Assembly (NCBI GenBank): GCA_040954595.2
Contig: CM082578.2
Coordinates: forward strand, 12,462,001 to 12,526,000
DNA length: 64,000 nucleotides
Source: Balanoglossus misakiensis
Taxonomy: Eukaryota > Hemichordata
Reading direction: 5' to 3'
Shown here: positions 15,049 to 29,265 of the stretch, in pieces
How the letters are laid out: each line of letters starts with the position of its first letter
Position numbering within the stretch: the stretch's first letter is position 1
Translations under genes and position numbers: made by a program
The notes under the pieces: generated by a model
Databases searched by the model: none
The model's input: only the letters and a program-made list of their open reading frames with translations
What the model was told of the DNA's origin: nothing

Positions 15049-18000
15049 AAATTTTGGAAACTTCGCAAAGTCGAAAAATTGTCATTTCTGGATGATTTTC
15101 ATGAGCTATAACCCATGATTTTTTCAAAAAATGAAGAAATTTTGAACTTTCGCAAAGTCGAAAAATTGTCATTTCTGGATGATTTTCATGAGCTATAACC
15201 CATGATTTTTTCAAAAAATGAAGAAATTTTGAACTTTCGCAAAGTCGAAAAATTGTCATTTCTGGATGATTTTCATGAGCTATAACCCATGATTTTTTCA
15301 AAAAATGAAGAAATTTTGAACTTTCGCAAAGTCGAAAAATTGTCATTTCTGGATGATTTTCATGAGCTATAACCCATGATTTTTTCAAAAAATGAAGAAA
15401 TTTTGAACTTTCGCAAAGTCGAAAAATTGTCATTTCTGGATGATTTTCATGAGCTATAACCCATGATTTTTTCAAAAAATGAAGAAATTTAGAACTTTCG
15501 CAAAGTCGAAAAATTGTCATTTCTGGATGATTTTCATGAGCTATAACCCATGATTTTTTCAAAAAATGAAGAAATTTTGAACTTTCGCAAAGTCGAAAAA
15601 TTGTCATTTCTGGATGATTTTCATGAGCTATAACCCATGATTTTTTCAAAAAATGAAGAAATTTTGAACTTTCGCAAAGTCGAAAAATTGTCATTTCTGG
15701 ATGATTTTCATGAGCTATAACCCATGATTTTTTCAAAAAATGAAGAAATTTTGAACTTTCGCAAAGTCGAAAAATTGTCATTTCTGGATGATTTTCATGA
15801 GCTATAACCCATGATTTTTACAAAAAATCAAGAAATTTTGAACTTTCGCAAAGTCGAAAAATTGTCATTTCTGGATGATTTTCATGAGCTATAACCCATG
15901 ATTTTTACAAAAAATCAAGAAATTTTGAACTTTCGCAAAGTCGAAAAATTGTCATTTCTGGATGATTTTCATGAGCTATAACCCATGATTTTTTCAAAAA
16001 ATCAAGAAATTTAGAACTTTCGCAAAGTCGAAAAATTGTCATTTCTGGATGATTTTCATGAGCTATAACCCATGATTTTTTCAAAAAATCAAGAAATTTA
16101 GAACTTTCGCAAAGTCGAAAAATTGTCATTTCTGGATGATTTTCATGAGCTATAACCCATGATTTTTTCAAAAAATGAAGAAATTTTGAAATTTCGCAAA
16201 GTCGAAAAATTGTCATTTCTGGATGATTTTCATGAGCTATAACCCATGATTTTTTCAAAAAATGAAGAAATTTTGAAATTTCGCAAAGTCGAAAAATTGT
16301 CATTTCTGGATGATTTTCATGAGCTATAACCCATGATTTTTTCAAAAAATGAAGAAATTTCGAAATTTCGCAAAGTCGAAAAATTGTCATTTCTGGATGA
16401 TTTTCATGAGCTATAACCCATGATTTTTTCAAAAAATGAAGAAATTTCGAACTTTCGCAAAGTCGAAAAATTGTCATTTCTGGATGATTTTCATGAGCTA
16501 TAACCCATGATTTTTACAAAAAATGAAGAAATTTTAAACTTTCGCAAAGTCGAAAAATTGTCATTTCTGGATGATTTTCATGAGCTATAACCCATGATTT
16601 TTTCAAAAAATGAAGAAATTTTGAAGTTTCGCAAAGTCGAAAAATTGTCATTTCTGGATGATTTTCATGAGCTATAACCCATGATTTTTTCAAAAAATGA
16701 AGAATATTTGAAGTTTCGCAAAGTCGAAAAATTGTCATTTCTGGATGATTTTCATGAGCTATAACCCATGATTTTTACAAAAAATGAAGAAATTTTGAAC
16801 TTTCGCAAAGTCGAAAAATTGTCATTTCTGGATGATTTTCATGAGCTATAACCCATGATTTTTTCAAAAAATGAAGAAATTTAGAACTTTCGCAAAGTCG
16901 AAAAATTTTCATTTCTGGATGATTTTCATGAGCTATAACCCATGATTTTTTCAAAAAATGAAGAAATTTTGAACTTTCGCAAAGTCGAAAAATTTTCATT
17001 TCTGGATGATTTTCATGAGCTATAACCCATGATTTTTACAAAAAATGAAGAAATTTTGAACTTTCGCAAAGTCGAAAAATTGTCATTTCTGGATGATTTT
17101 CATGAGCTATAACCCATGATTTTTTCAAAAAATGAAGAAATTTAGAACTTTCGCAAAGTCGAAAAATTGTCATTTCTGGATGATTTTCATGAGCTATAAC
17201 CCATGATTTTTTCAAAAAATGAAGAAATTTAGAACTTTCGCAAAGTCGAAAAATTGTCATTTCTGGATGATTTTCATGAGCTATAACCCATGATTTTTTC
17301 AAAAAATGAAGAAATTTAGAACTTTCGCAAAGTCGAAAAATTGTCATTTCTGGATGATTTTCATGAGCTATAACCCATGATTTTTTCAAAAAATGAAGAA
17401 ATTTTGAACTTTCGCAAAGTCGAAAAATTGTCATTTCTGGATGATTTTCATGAGCTATAACCCATGATTTTTTCAAAAAATGAAGAAATTTTGAAATTTC
17501 GCAAAGTCGAAAAATTGTCATTTCTGGATGATTTTCATGAGCTATAACCCATGATTTTTTCAAAAAATGAAGAAATTTTGAAATTTCGCAAAGTCGAAAA
17601 ATTGTCATTTCTGGATGATTTTCATGAGCTATAACCCATGATTTTTTCAAAAAATGAAGAAATTTAGAACTTTCGCAAAGTCAAAAAATTGTCATTTCTG
17701 GATGATTTTCATGAGCTATAACCCATGATTTTTTCAAAAAATGAAGAAATTTTGAACTTTCGCAAAGTCGAAAAATTGTCATTTCTGCATGATTTTCATG
17801 AGCTATAACCCATGATTTTTTCAAAAAATGAAGAAATTTTGAACTTTCGCAAAGTCGAAAAATTGTCATTTCTGGATGATTTTCATGAGCTATAACCCAT
17901 GATTTTTACAAAAAATGAAGAAATTTAGAACTTTCGCAAAGTCGAAAAATTGTCATTTCTGGATGATTTTCATGAGCTATAACCCATGATTTTTTCAAAA

Positions 18001-21000
18001 AATGAAGAAATTTAGAACTTTCGCAAAGTCGAAAAATTGTCATTTCTGGATGATTTTCATGAGCTATAACCCATGATTTTTTCAAAAAATGAAGAAATTT
18101 AGAACTTTCGCAAAGTCGAAAAATTGTCATTTCTGGATGATTTTCATGAGCTATAACCCATGATTTTTTCAAAAAATGAAGAAATTTTGAACTTTCGCAA
18201 AGTCGAAAAATTGTCATTTCTGGATGATTTTCATGAGCTATAACCCATGATTTTTACAAAAAATGAAGAAATTTTGAACTTTCGCAAAGTCGAAAAATTG
18301 TCATTTCTGGATGATTTTCATGAGCTATAACCCATGATTTTTTCAAAAAATGAAGAAATTTAGAACTTTCGCAAAGTCGAAAAATTGTCATTTCTGGATG
18401 ATTTTCATGAGCTATAACCCATGATTTTTACAAAAAATGAAGAAATTTAGAACTTTCGCAAAGTCGAAAAATTGTCATTTCTGGATGATTTTCATGAGCT
18501 ATAACCCATGATTTTTTCAAAAAATGAAGAAATTTAGAACTTTCGCAAAGTCGAAAAATTGTCATTTCTGGATGATTTTCATGAGCTATAACCCATGATT
18601 TTTTCAAAAAATGAAGAAATTTAGAACTTTCGCAAAGTCGAAAAATTGTCATTTCTGGATGATTTTCATGAGCTATAACCCATGATTTTTTCAAAAAATG
18701 AAGAAATATTGAACTTTCGCAAAGTCGAAAAATTGTCATTTCTGGATGATTTTCATGAGCTATAACCCATGATTTTTTCAAAAAATGAAGAAATATTGAA
18801 CTTTCGCAAAGTCGAAAAATTGTCATTTCTGGATGATTTTCATGAGCTATAACCCATGATTTTTTCAAAAAATGAAGAAATTTAGAACTTTCGCAAAGTC
18901 GAAAAATTGTCATTTCTGGATGATTTTCATGAGCTATAACCCATGATTTTTTCAAAAAATGAAGAAATTTAGAACTTTCGCAAAGTCGAAAAATTGTCAT
19001 TTCTGGATGATTTTCATGAGCTATAACCCATGATTTTTTCAAAAAATGAAGAAATTTTGAACTTTCGCAAAGTCGAAAAATTGTCATTTCTGGATGATTT
19101 TCATGAGCTATAACCCATGATTTTTACAAAAAATGAAGAAATTTTGAACTTTCGCAAAGTCGAAAAATTGTCATTTCTGGATGATTTTCATGAGCTATAA
19201 CCCATGATTTTTTCAAAAAATGAAGAAATTTAGAACTTTCGCAAAGTCGAAAAATTGTCATTTCTGGATGATTTTCATGAGCTATAACCCATGATTTTTA
19301 CAAAAAATGAAGAAATTTAGAACTTTCGCAAAGTCGAAAAATTGTCATTTCTGGATGATTTTCATGAGCTATAACCCATGATTTTTTCAAAAAATGAAGA
19401 AATTTAGAACTTTCGCAAAGTCGAAAAATTGTCATTTCTGGATGATTTTCATGAGCTATAACCCATGATTTTTTCAAAAAATGAAGAAATTTAGAACTTT
19501 CGCAAAGTCGAAAAATTGTCATTTCTGGATGATTTTCATGAGCTATAACCCATGATTTTTTCAAAAAATGAAGAAATATTGAACTTTCGCAAAGTCGAAA
19601 AATTGTCATTTCTGGATGATTTTCATGAGCTATAACCCATGATTTTTTCAAAAAATGAAGAAATATTGAACTTTCGCAAAGTCGAAAAATTGTCATTTCT
19701 GGATGATTTTCATGAGCTATAACCCATGATTTTTTCAAAAAATGAAGAAATTTTGAAATTTCGCAAAGTCGAAAAATTGTCATTTCTGGATGATTTTCAT
19801 GAGCTATAACCCATGATTTTTTCAAAAAATGAAGAAATTTCGAACTTTCGCAAAGTCGAAAAATTGTCATTTCTGGATGATTTTCATGAGCTATAACCCA
19901 TGATTTTTTCAAAAAATGAAGAAATTTTGAACTTTCGCAAAGTCGAAATATTTTCATTTCTGGATGATTTTCATGAACTATAACCCATGATTTTTACAAA
20001 AAATGAAGAAATTTTGAACTTTCGCAAAGTCGAAAAATTGTCATTTCTGGATGATTTTCATGAGCTATAACCCATGATTTTTTCAAAAAAATGAAGAAAT
20101 TTAGAACTTTCGCAAAGTCGAAAAATTGTCATTTCTGGATGATTTTCATGAGCTATAACCCATGATTTTTTCAAAAAATGAAGAAATTTTGAAATTTCGC
20201 AAAGTCGAAAAATTGTCATTTCTGGATGATTTTCATGAGCTATAACCCATGATTTTTTCAAAAAATGAAGAAATTTAGAACTTTCGCAAAGTCGAAAAAT
20301 TGTCATTTCTGGATGATTTTCATGAGCTATAACCCATGATTTATTCAAAAAATGAAGAAATTTAGAACTTTCGCAAAGTCGAAAAATTGTCATTTCTGGA
20401 TGATTTTCATGAGCTATAACCCATGATTTTTTCAAAAAATGAAGAAATTTTGAACTTTCGCAAAGTCGAAAAATTTTCATTTCTGGATGATTTTCATGAG
20501 CTATAACCCATGATTTTTACAAAAAATGAAGAAATTTTGAACTTTCGCAAAGTCGAAAAATTGTCATTTCTGGATGATTTTCATGAGCTATAACCCATGA
20601 TTTTTTCAAAAAATCAAGAAATTTAGAACTTTCGCAAAGTCGAAAAATTGTCATTTCTGGATGATTTTCATGAGCTATAACCCATGATTTTTTCAAAAAA
20701 TGAAGAAATTTTGAAAAAAGTCGAAAAATTGTCATTTCTGGATGATTTTCATGAGCTATAACCCATGATTTTTTCAAAAAATGAAGAAATTTCGAAATTT
20801 CGCAAAGTCGAAAAATTGTCATTTCTGGATGATTTTCATGAGCTATAACCCATGATTTTTTCAAAAAATGAAGAAATTTCGAACTTTCGCAAAGTCGAAA
20901 AATTGTCATTTCTGGATGATTTTCATGAGCTATAACCCATGATTTTTTCAAAAAATGAAGAAATTTAGAACTTTCGCAAAGTCGAAAAATTGTCATTTCT

Positions 21001-24000
21001 GGATGATTTTCATGAGCTATAACCCATGATTTTTCCAAAAAATGAATAAATTTTGAAATTTCGCAAAGTCGAAAAATTGTCATTTCTGGATGATTTTCAT
21101 GAGCTATAACCCATGATTTTTTCAAAAAATGAAGAAATTTTGAACTTTCGCAAAGTCGAAAAATTGTCATTTCTGGATGATTTTCATGAGCTATAACCCA
21201 TGATTTTTTCAAAAAATGAAGAAATTTTGAACTTTCGCAAAGTCGAAAAATTGTCATTTCTGGATGATTTTCATGAGCTATAACCCATGATTTTTTCAAA
21301 AAATGAAGAAATATTGAACTTTCGCAAAGTCGAAAAATTGTCATTTCTGGATGATTTTCATGAGCTATAACCCATGATTTTTTCAAAAAATGAAGAAATA
21401 TTGAACTTTCGCAAAGTCGAAAAATTGTCATTTCTGGATGATTTTCATGAGCTATAACCCATGATTTTTTCAAAAAATGAAGAAATATTGAACTTTCGCA
21501 AAGTCGAAAAATTGTCATTTCTGGATGATTTTCATGAGCTATAACCCATGATTTTTTCAAAAAATGAAGAAATATTGAACTTTCGCAAAGTCGAAAAATT
21601 GTCATTTCTGGATGATTTTCATGAGCTATAACCCATGATTTTTTCAAAAAATGAAGAAATATTGAACTTTCGCAAAGTCGAAAAATTGTCATTTCTGGAT
21701 GATTTTCATGAGCTATAACCCATGATTTTTTCAAAAAATGAAGAAATTTAGAACTTTCGCAAAGTCGAAAAATTGTCATTTCTGGATGATTTTCATGAGC
21801 TATAACCCATGATTTTTTCAAAAAATCAAGAAATTTAGAACTTTCGCAAAGTCGAAAAATTGTCATTTCTGGATGATTTTCATGAGCTATAACCCATGAT
21901 TTTTTCAAAAAATGAAGAAATTTTGAAAAAAGTCGAAAAATTGTCATTTCTGGATGATTTTCATGAGCTATAACCCATGATTTTTTCAAAAAATGAAGAA
22001 ATTTCGAAATTTCGCAAAGTCGAAAAATTGTCATTTCTGGATGATTTTCATGAGCTATAACCCATGATTTTTTCAAAAAATGAAGAAATTTCGAACTTTC
22101 GCAAAGTCGAAAAATTGTCATTTCTGGATGATTTTCATGAGCTATAACCCATGATTTTTTCAAAAAATGAAGAAATTTTGAAATTTCGCAAAGTCGAAAA
22201 ATTGTCATTTCTGGATGATTTTCATGAGCTATAACCCATGATTTTTTCAAAAAATGAAGAAATTTTGAACTTTCGCAAAGTAGAAAAATTGTCATTTCTG
22301 GATGATTTTCATGAGCTATAACCCATGATTTTTTCAAAAAATGAAGAAATTTTGAACTTTCGCAAAGTCGAAAAATTGTCATTTCTGGATGATTTTCATG
22401 AGCTATAACCCATGATTTTTTCAAAAAATGAAGAAATATTGAACTTTCGCAAAGTCGAAAAATTGTCATTTCTGGATGATTTTCATGAGCTATAACCCAT
22501 GATTTTTTCAAAAAATGAAGAAATATTGAACTTTCGCAAAGTCGAAAAATTGTCATTTCTGGATGATTTTCATGAGCTATAACCCATGATTTTTTCAAAA
22601 AATGAAGAAATTTTGAAATTTCGCAAAGTCGAAAAATTGTCATTTCTGGATGATTTTCATGAGCTATAACCCATGATTTTTTCAAAAAATGAAGAAATTT
22701 CGAACTTTCGCAAAGTCGAAAAATTGTCATTTCTGGATGATTTTCATGAGCTATAACCCATGATTTTTTCAAAAAATGAAGAAATTTCGAACTTTCGCAA
22801 AGTCGAAAAATTGTCATTTCTGGATGATTTTCATGAGCTATAACCCATGATTTTTTGAAAAAATGAAGAAATTTTGAACTTTCGCAAAGTCGAAATATTT
22901 TCATTTCTGGATGATTTTCATGAACTATAACCCATGATTTTTACAAAAAATGAAGAAATTTTGAACTTTCGCAAAGTCGAAAAATTGTCATTTCTGGATG
23001 ATTTTCATGAGCTATAACCCATGATTTTTTCAAAAAATGAAGAAATTTAGAACTTTCGCAAAGTCGAAAAATTGTCATTTCTGGATGATTTTCATGAGCT
23101 ATAACCCATGATTTTTACAAAAAATGAAGAAATTTTGAACTTTCGCAAAGTCGAAAAATTGTCATTTCTGGATGATTTTCATGAGCTATAACCCATGATT
23201 TTTTCAAAAAATCAAGAAATTTAGAACTTTCGCAAAGTCGAAAAATTGTCATTTCTGGATGATTTTCATGAGCTATAACCCATGATTTTTTCAAAAAATC
23301 AAGAAATTTTGAAAAAAGTCGAAAAATTGTCATTTCTGGATGATTTTCATGAGCTATAACCCATGATTTTTTCAAAAAATGAAGAAATTTCGAAATTTCG
23401 CAAAGTCGAAAAATTGTCATTTCTGGATGATTTTCATGAGCTATAACCCATGATTTTTTCAAAAAATGAAGAAATTTCGAACTTTCGCAAAGTCGAAAAA
23501 TTGTCATTTCTGGATGATTTTCATGAGCTATAACCCATGATTTTTTCAAAAAATGAAGAAATTTTGAAATTTCGCAAAGTCGAAAAATTGTCATTTCTGG
23601 ATGATTTTCATGAGCTATAACCCATGATTTTTTCAAAAAATGAAGAAATATTGAACTTTCGCAAAGTCGAAAAATTGTCATTTCTGGATGATTTTCATGA
23701 GCTATAACCCATGATTTTTTCAAAAAATGAAGAAATATTGAAATTTCGCAAAGTCGAAAAATTGTCATTTCTGGATGATTTTCATGAGCTATAACCCATG
23801 ATTTTTTCAAAAAATGAAGAAATTTCGAACTTTCGCAAAGTCGAAAAATTGTCATTTCTGGATGATTTTCATGAGCTATAACCCATGATTTTTTCAAAAA
23901 ATGAAGAAATTTCGAACTTTCGCAAAGTCGAAAAATTGTCATTTCTGGATGATTTTCATGAGCTATAACCCATGATTTTTTGAAAAAATGAAGAAATTTT

Positions 24001-27000
24001 GAACTTTCGCAAAGTCGAAATATTTTCATTTCTGGATGATTTTCATGAACTATAACCCATGATTTTTACAAAAAATGAAGAAATTTTGAACTTTCGCAAA
24101 GTCGAAAAATTGTCATTTCTGGATGATTTTCATGAGCTATAACCCATGATTTTTTCAAAAAATGAAGAAATTTCGAACTTTCGCAAAGTCGAAAAATTGT
24201 CATTTCTGGATGATTTTCATGAGCTATAACCCATGATTTTTTCAAAAAATGAAGAAATTTTGAAATTTCGCAAAGTCGAAAAATTGTCATTTCTGGATGA
24301 TTTTCATGAGCTATAACCCATGATTTTTTCAAAAAATGAAGAAATTTAGAACTTTCGCAAAGTCGAAAAATTGTCATTTCTGGATGATTTTCATGAGCTA
24401 TAACCCATGATTTTTTCAAAAAATGAAGAAATTTAGAACTTTCGCAAAGTCGAAAAATTGTCATTTCTGGATGATTTTCATGAGCTATAACCCATGATTT
24501 TTTCAAAAAATGAAGAAATTTTGAAAAAAGTCGAAAAATTGTCATTTCTGGATGATTTTCATGAGCTATAACCCATGATTTTTTCAAAAAATGAAGAAAT
24601 TTCGAAATTTCGCAAAGTCGAAAAATTGTCATTTCTGGATGATTTTCATGAGCTATAACCCATGATTTTTTCAAAAAATGAAGAAATTTCGAACTTTCGC
24701 AAAGTCGAAAAATTGTCATTTCTGGATGATTTTCATGAGCTATAACCCATGATTTTTTCAAAAAATGAAGAAATTTTGAAATTTCGCAAAGTCGAAAAAT
24801 TGTCATTTCTTGATGATTTTCATGAGCTATAACCCATGATTTTTTCAAAAAATGAAGAAATTTTGAACTTTCGCAAAGTCGAAAAATTGTCATTTCTGGA
24901 TGATTTTCATGAGCTATAACCCATGATTTTTACAAAAAATGAAGAAATTTTGAACTTTCGCAAAGTCGAAAAATTGTCATTTCTGGATGATTTTCATGAG
25001 CTATAACCCATGATTTTTTCAAAAAATGACGAAATTTTGAACTTTCGCAAAGTCGAAAAATTGTCATTTCTGGATGATTTTCATGAGCTATAACCCATGA
25101 TTTTTTCAAAAAATGAAGAAATTTTGAACTTTCGCAAAGTCGAAAAATTGTCATTTCTGGATGATTTTCATGAGCTATAACCCATGATTTTTTCAAAAAA
25201 TGAAGAAATTTTGAACTTTCGCAAAGTCGAAAAATTGTCATTTCTGGATGATTTTCATGAGCTATAACCCATGATTTTTTCAAAAAATGAAGAAATTTTG
25301 AAATTTCGCAAAGTCGAAAAATTGTCATTTCTGGATGATTTTCATGAGCTATAACCCATGATTTTTTCAAAAAATGAAGAAATTTCGAAATTTCGCAAAG
25401 TCGAAAAATTGTCATTTCTGGATGATTTTCATGAGCTATAACCCATGTTTTTTTCAAAAAATGAAGAAATTTCGAACTTTCGCAAAGTTGAAAAATTGTC
25501 ATTTCTGGATGATTTTCATGAGCTATAACCCATGATTTTTTCAAAAAATGAAGAAATTTTGAAATTTCGCAAAGTCGAAAAATTGTCATTTCTGGATGAT
25601 GTTCATGAGCTATAACCCATGATTTTTTCAAAAAATGAAGAAATTTTGAACTTTCGCAAAGTCGAAAAATTGTCATTTCTGGATGATTTTCATGAGCTAT
25701 AACCCATGATTTTTACGAAAAATGAAGAAATTTTGAACTTTCGCAAAGTCGAAAAATTGTCATTTCTGGATGATTTTCATGAGCTATAACCCATGATTTT
25801 TACAAAAAATGAAGAAATTTTGAACTTTCGCAAAGTCGAAAAATTGTCATTTCTGGATGATTTTCATGAGCTATAACCCATGATTTTTTCAAAAAATGAA
25901 GAAATTTTGAACTTTCGCAAAGTCGAAAAATTGTCATTTCTGGATGATTTTCATGAGCTATAACCCATGATTTTTTCAAAAAATGAAGAAATTTTGAACT
26001 TTCGCAAAGTCGAAAAATTGTCATTTCTGGATGATTTTCATGAGCTATATAACCCATGATTTTTTCAAAAAATGAAGAAATTTTGAACTTTCGCAAAGTC
26101 GAAATATTTTCATTTCTGGATGATTTTCATGAGCTATAACCCATGATTTTTACAAAAAATGAAGAAATTTTGAACTTTCGCAAAGTCGAAAAATTGTCAT
26201 TTCTGGATGATTTTCATGAGCTATAACCCATGATTTTTTCAAAAAATGAAGAAATTTAGAACTTTCGCAAAGTCGAAAAATTGTCATTTCTGGATGATTT
26301 TCAAGAGCTATAACCCATGATTTTTACAAAAAATGAAGAAATTTAGAACTTTCGCAAAGTCGAAAAATTGTCATTTCTGGATGATTTTCAAGAGCTATAA
26401 CCCATGATTTTTTCAAAAAATGAAGAAATTTTGAACTTTCGCAAAGTCGAAAAATTGTCATTTCTGGATGATTTTCATGAGCTATAACCCATGATTTTTT
26501 CAAAAAATGAAGAAATTTAGAACTTTCGCAAAGTCGAAAAATTGTCATTTCTGGATGATTTTCATGAGCTATAACCCATGATTTTTTCAAAAAATGAAGA
26601 AATTTTGAAATTTCGCAAAGTCGAAAAATTGTCATTTCTGGATGATTTTCATGAGCTATAACCCATGATTTTTTCAAAAAATGAAGAAATTTAGAACTTT
26701 CGCAAAGTCGAAAAATTGTCATTTCTGGATGATTTTCATGAGCTATAACCCATGATTTTTTCAAAAAATGAAGAAATTTTGAAATTTCGCAAAGTCGAAA
26801 AATTGTCATTTCTGGATGATTTTCATGAGCTATAACCCATGATTTTTTCAAAAAATGAAGAAATTTAGAACTTTCGCAAAGTCGAAAAATTGTCATTTCT
26901 GGATGATTTTCATGAGCTATAACCCATGATTTTTTCAAAAAATGAAGAAATTTAGAAATTTCGCAAAGTCGAAAAATTGTCATTTCTGGATGATTTTCAT

Positions 27001-29265
27001 GAGCTATAACCCATGATTTTTACAAAAAATGAAGAAATTTTGAACTTTCGCAAAGTCGAAAAATTGTCATTTCTGGATGATTTTCATGAGCTATAACCCA
27101 TGATTTTTTCAAAAAATGAAGAAATTTTGAACTTTCGCAAAGTCGAAAAATTGTCATTTCTGGATGATTTTCATGAGCTATAACCCATGATTTTTTCAAA
27201 AAATGAAGAAATTTTGAACTTTCGCAAAGTCGAAAAATTGTCATTTCTGGATGATTTTCATGAGCTATAACCCATGATTTTTTCAAAAAATGAAGAAATT
27301 TAGAACTTTCGCAAAGTCGAAAAATTGTCATTTCTGGATGATTTTCATGAGCTATAACCCATGATTTTTTCAAAAAATGAAGAAATTTTGAACTTTCGCA
27401 AAGTCGAAAAATTGTCATTTCTGGATGATTTTCATGAGCTATAACCCATGATTTTTTCAAAAAATGAAGAAATTTTGAAGTTTCGCAAAGTCGAAAAATT
27501 GTCATTTCTGGATGATTTTCATGAGCTATAACCCATGATTTTTTCAAAAAATGAAGAAATTTTGAAATTTCGCAAAGTCGAAAAATTGTCATTTCTGGAT
27601 GATTTTCATGAGCTATAACCCATTTTTTTTACAAAAAATGAAGAAATTTTGAACTTTCGCAAAGTCGAAAAATTGTCATTTCTGGATGATTTTCATGAGC
27701 TATAACCCATGATTTTTACAAAAAATGAAGAAATTTTGAACTTTCGCAAAGTCGAAAAATTGTCATTTCTGGATGATTTTCATGAGCTATAACCCATGAT
27801 TTTTACAAAAAATGAAGAAATTTTGAAATTTCGCAAAGTCGAAAAATTGTCATTTCTGGATGATTTTCATGAGCTATAACCCATGATTTTTTCAAAAAAT
27901 GAAGAAATTTTGAAATTTCGCAAAGTCGAAAAATTGTCATTTCTGGATGATTTTCATGAGCTATAACCAATGATTTTTTCAAAAAATGAAGAAATTTTGA
28001 AATTTCGCAAAGTCGAAAAATTGTCATTTCTGGATGATTTTCATGAGCTATAACCCATGATTTTTTCAAAAAATGAAGAAATTTTGAAATTTCGCAAAGT
28101 CGAAAAATTGTCATTTCTGGATGATTTTCATGAGCTATAACCCATGATTTTCTCAAAAAATGAAGAAATTTTGAAATTTCGCAAAGTCGAAAAATTGTCA
28201 TTTCTGGATGATTTTCATGAGCTATAACCCATGATTTTTTCAAAAAATGAAGAAATTTTGAACTTTCGCAAAGTCGAAAAATTGTCATTTCTGGATGATT
28301 TTCATGAGCTATAACCCATGATTTTTTCAAAAAATGAAGAAATATTGAACTTTCGCAAAGTCGAAAAATTGTCATTTCTGGATGATTTTCATGAGCTATA
28401 ACCCATGATTTTTTCAAAAAATGAAGAAATTTAGAACTTTCGCAAAGTCGAAAAATTGTCATTTCTGGATGATTTTCATGAGCTATAACCCATGATTTTT
28501 TCAAAAAATGAAGAAATTTTGAAATTTCGCAAAGTCGAAAAATGGTCATTTCTGGATGATTTTCATGAGCTATAACCCATGATTTTTTCAAAAAATGAAG
28601 AAATTACGAACTTTCGCAAAGTCGAAAAATTGTCATTTCTGGATGATTTTCATGAGCTATAACCCATGATTTTTTCAAAAAATGAAGAAATTTCGAACTT
28701 TCGCAAAGTCGAAAAATTGTCATTTCTGGATGATTTTCATGAGCTATAACCCATGATTTTTTCAAAAAATGAAGAAATTTCGAACTTTCGCAAAGTCGAA
28801 AAATTGTCATTTCTGGATGATTTTCATGAGCTATAACCCATGATTTTTTCAAAAAATGAAGAAATTTTGAAATTTCGCAAAGTCGAAAAATTGTCATTTC
28901 TGGATGATTTTCATGAGCTATAACCCATGATTTTTTCAAAAAAGGAAGAAATTTTGAACTTTCGCAAAGTCGAAAAATTGTCATTTCTGGATGATTTTCA
29001 TGAGCTATAACCCATGATTTTTTCAAAAAATGAAGAAATTTTGAACTTTCGCAAAGTCGAAAAATTGTCATTTCTGGATGATTTTCATGAGCTATAACCC
29101 ATGATTTTTTCAAAAAATGAAGAATTTTCGAACTTTCGCAAAGTCGAAAAATGGTCATTTCTGGATGATTTTCATGAGCTATAACCCATGATTTTTTCAA
29201 AAAATGAAGAAATTTTGAAATTTCGCAAAGTCGAAAAATTGTCATTTTTGGATGATTTTCATGAG
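15049..29265. repeat. 87-bp minisatellite/satellite array, about 163 copies
   Basis: Continuous head-to-tail copies of one 87-bp unit over 14.2 kb. Landmarks in each unit on the plus strand are GATGATTTTCATGAGC, TATAACCCATG, TTTTTTCAAAAAATG, TTTCGCAAAGTCG and AAAAATTGTCATTTCTG. Neighbouring copies differ at only a few sites. Indels are rare: four 6-bp deletions, one extra A near 20087 and one extra AT near 26047. The left edge abuts a (GT)n tract and the right edge passes directly into unique sequence. Since 87 is divisible by 3, one minus-strand frame is open over long stretches. The array lies in sequence most simply read as an upstream mGluR intron. Confidence 0.99.
18251..19990. repeat. 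Two 870-bp higher-order repeats within the 87-bp array
   Basis: TTTTTACAAAAAATG variants fall at 18251, 18425, 19121, 19295 and 19991, spaced 2, 8, 2 and 8 units. Comparing the variable site unit by unit, eight of ten units in 18251-19120 carry the same variant as their partner in 19121-19990, including a consecutive TATTGAAC pair. This indicates duplication of a ten-unit block. Confidence 0.85.

Noticed and set aside
15049-29265. CENP-B box-like similarity at TTTCGCAAAGTCGAAAA in each unit
   Set aside because: Only TTCG matches; the required A and CGGG positions do not, so centromere function is not supported by this motif.
15049-29265. CRISPR-like regular array
   Set aside because: The units are uniform head-to-tail copies with no unique spacers, and the setting is an animal genome.
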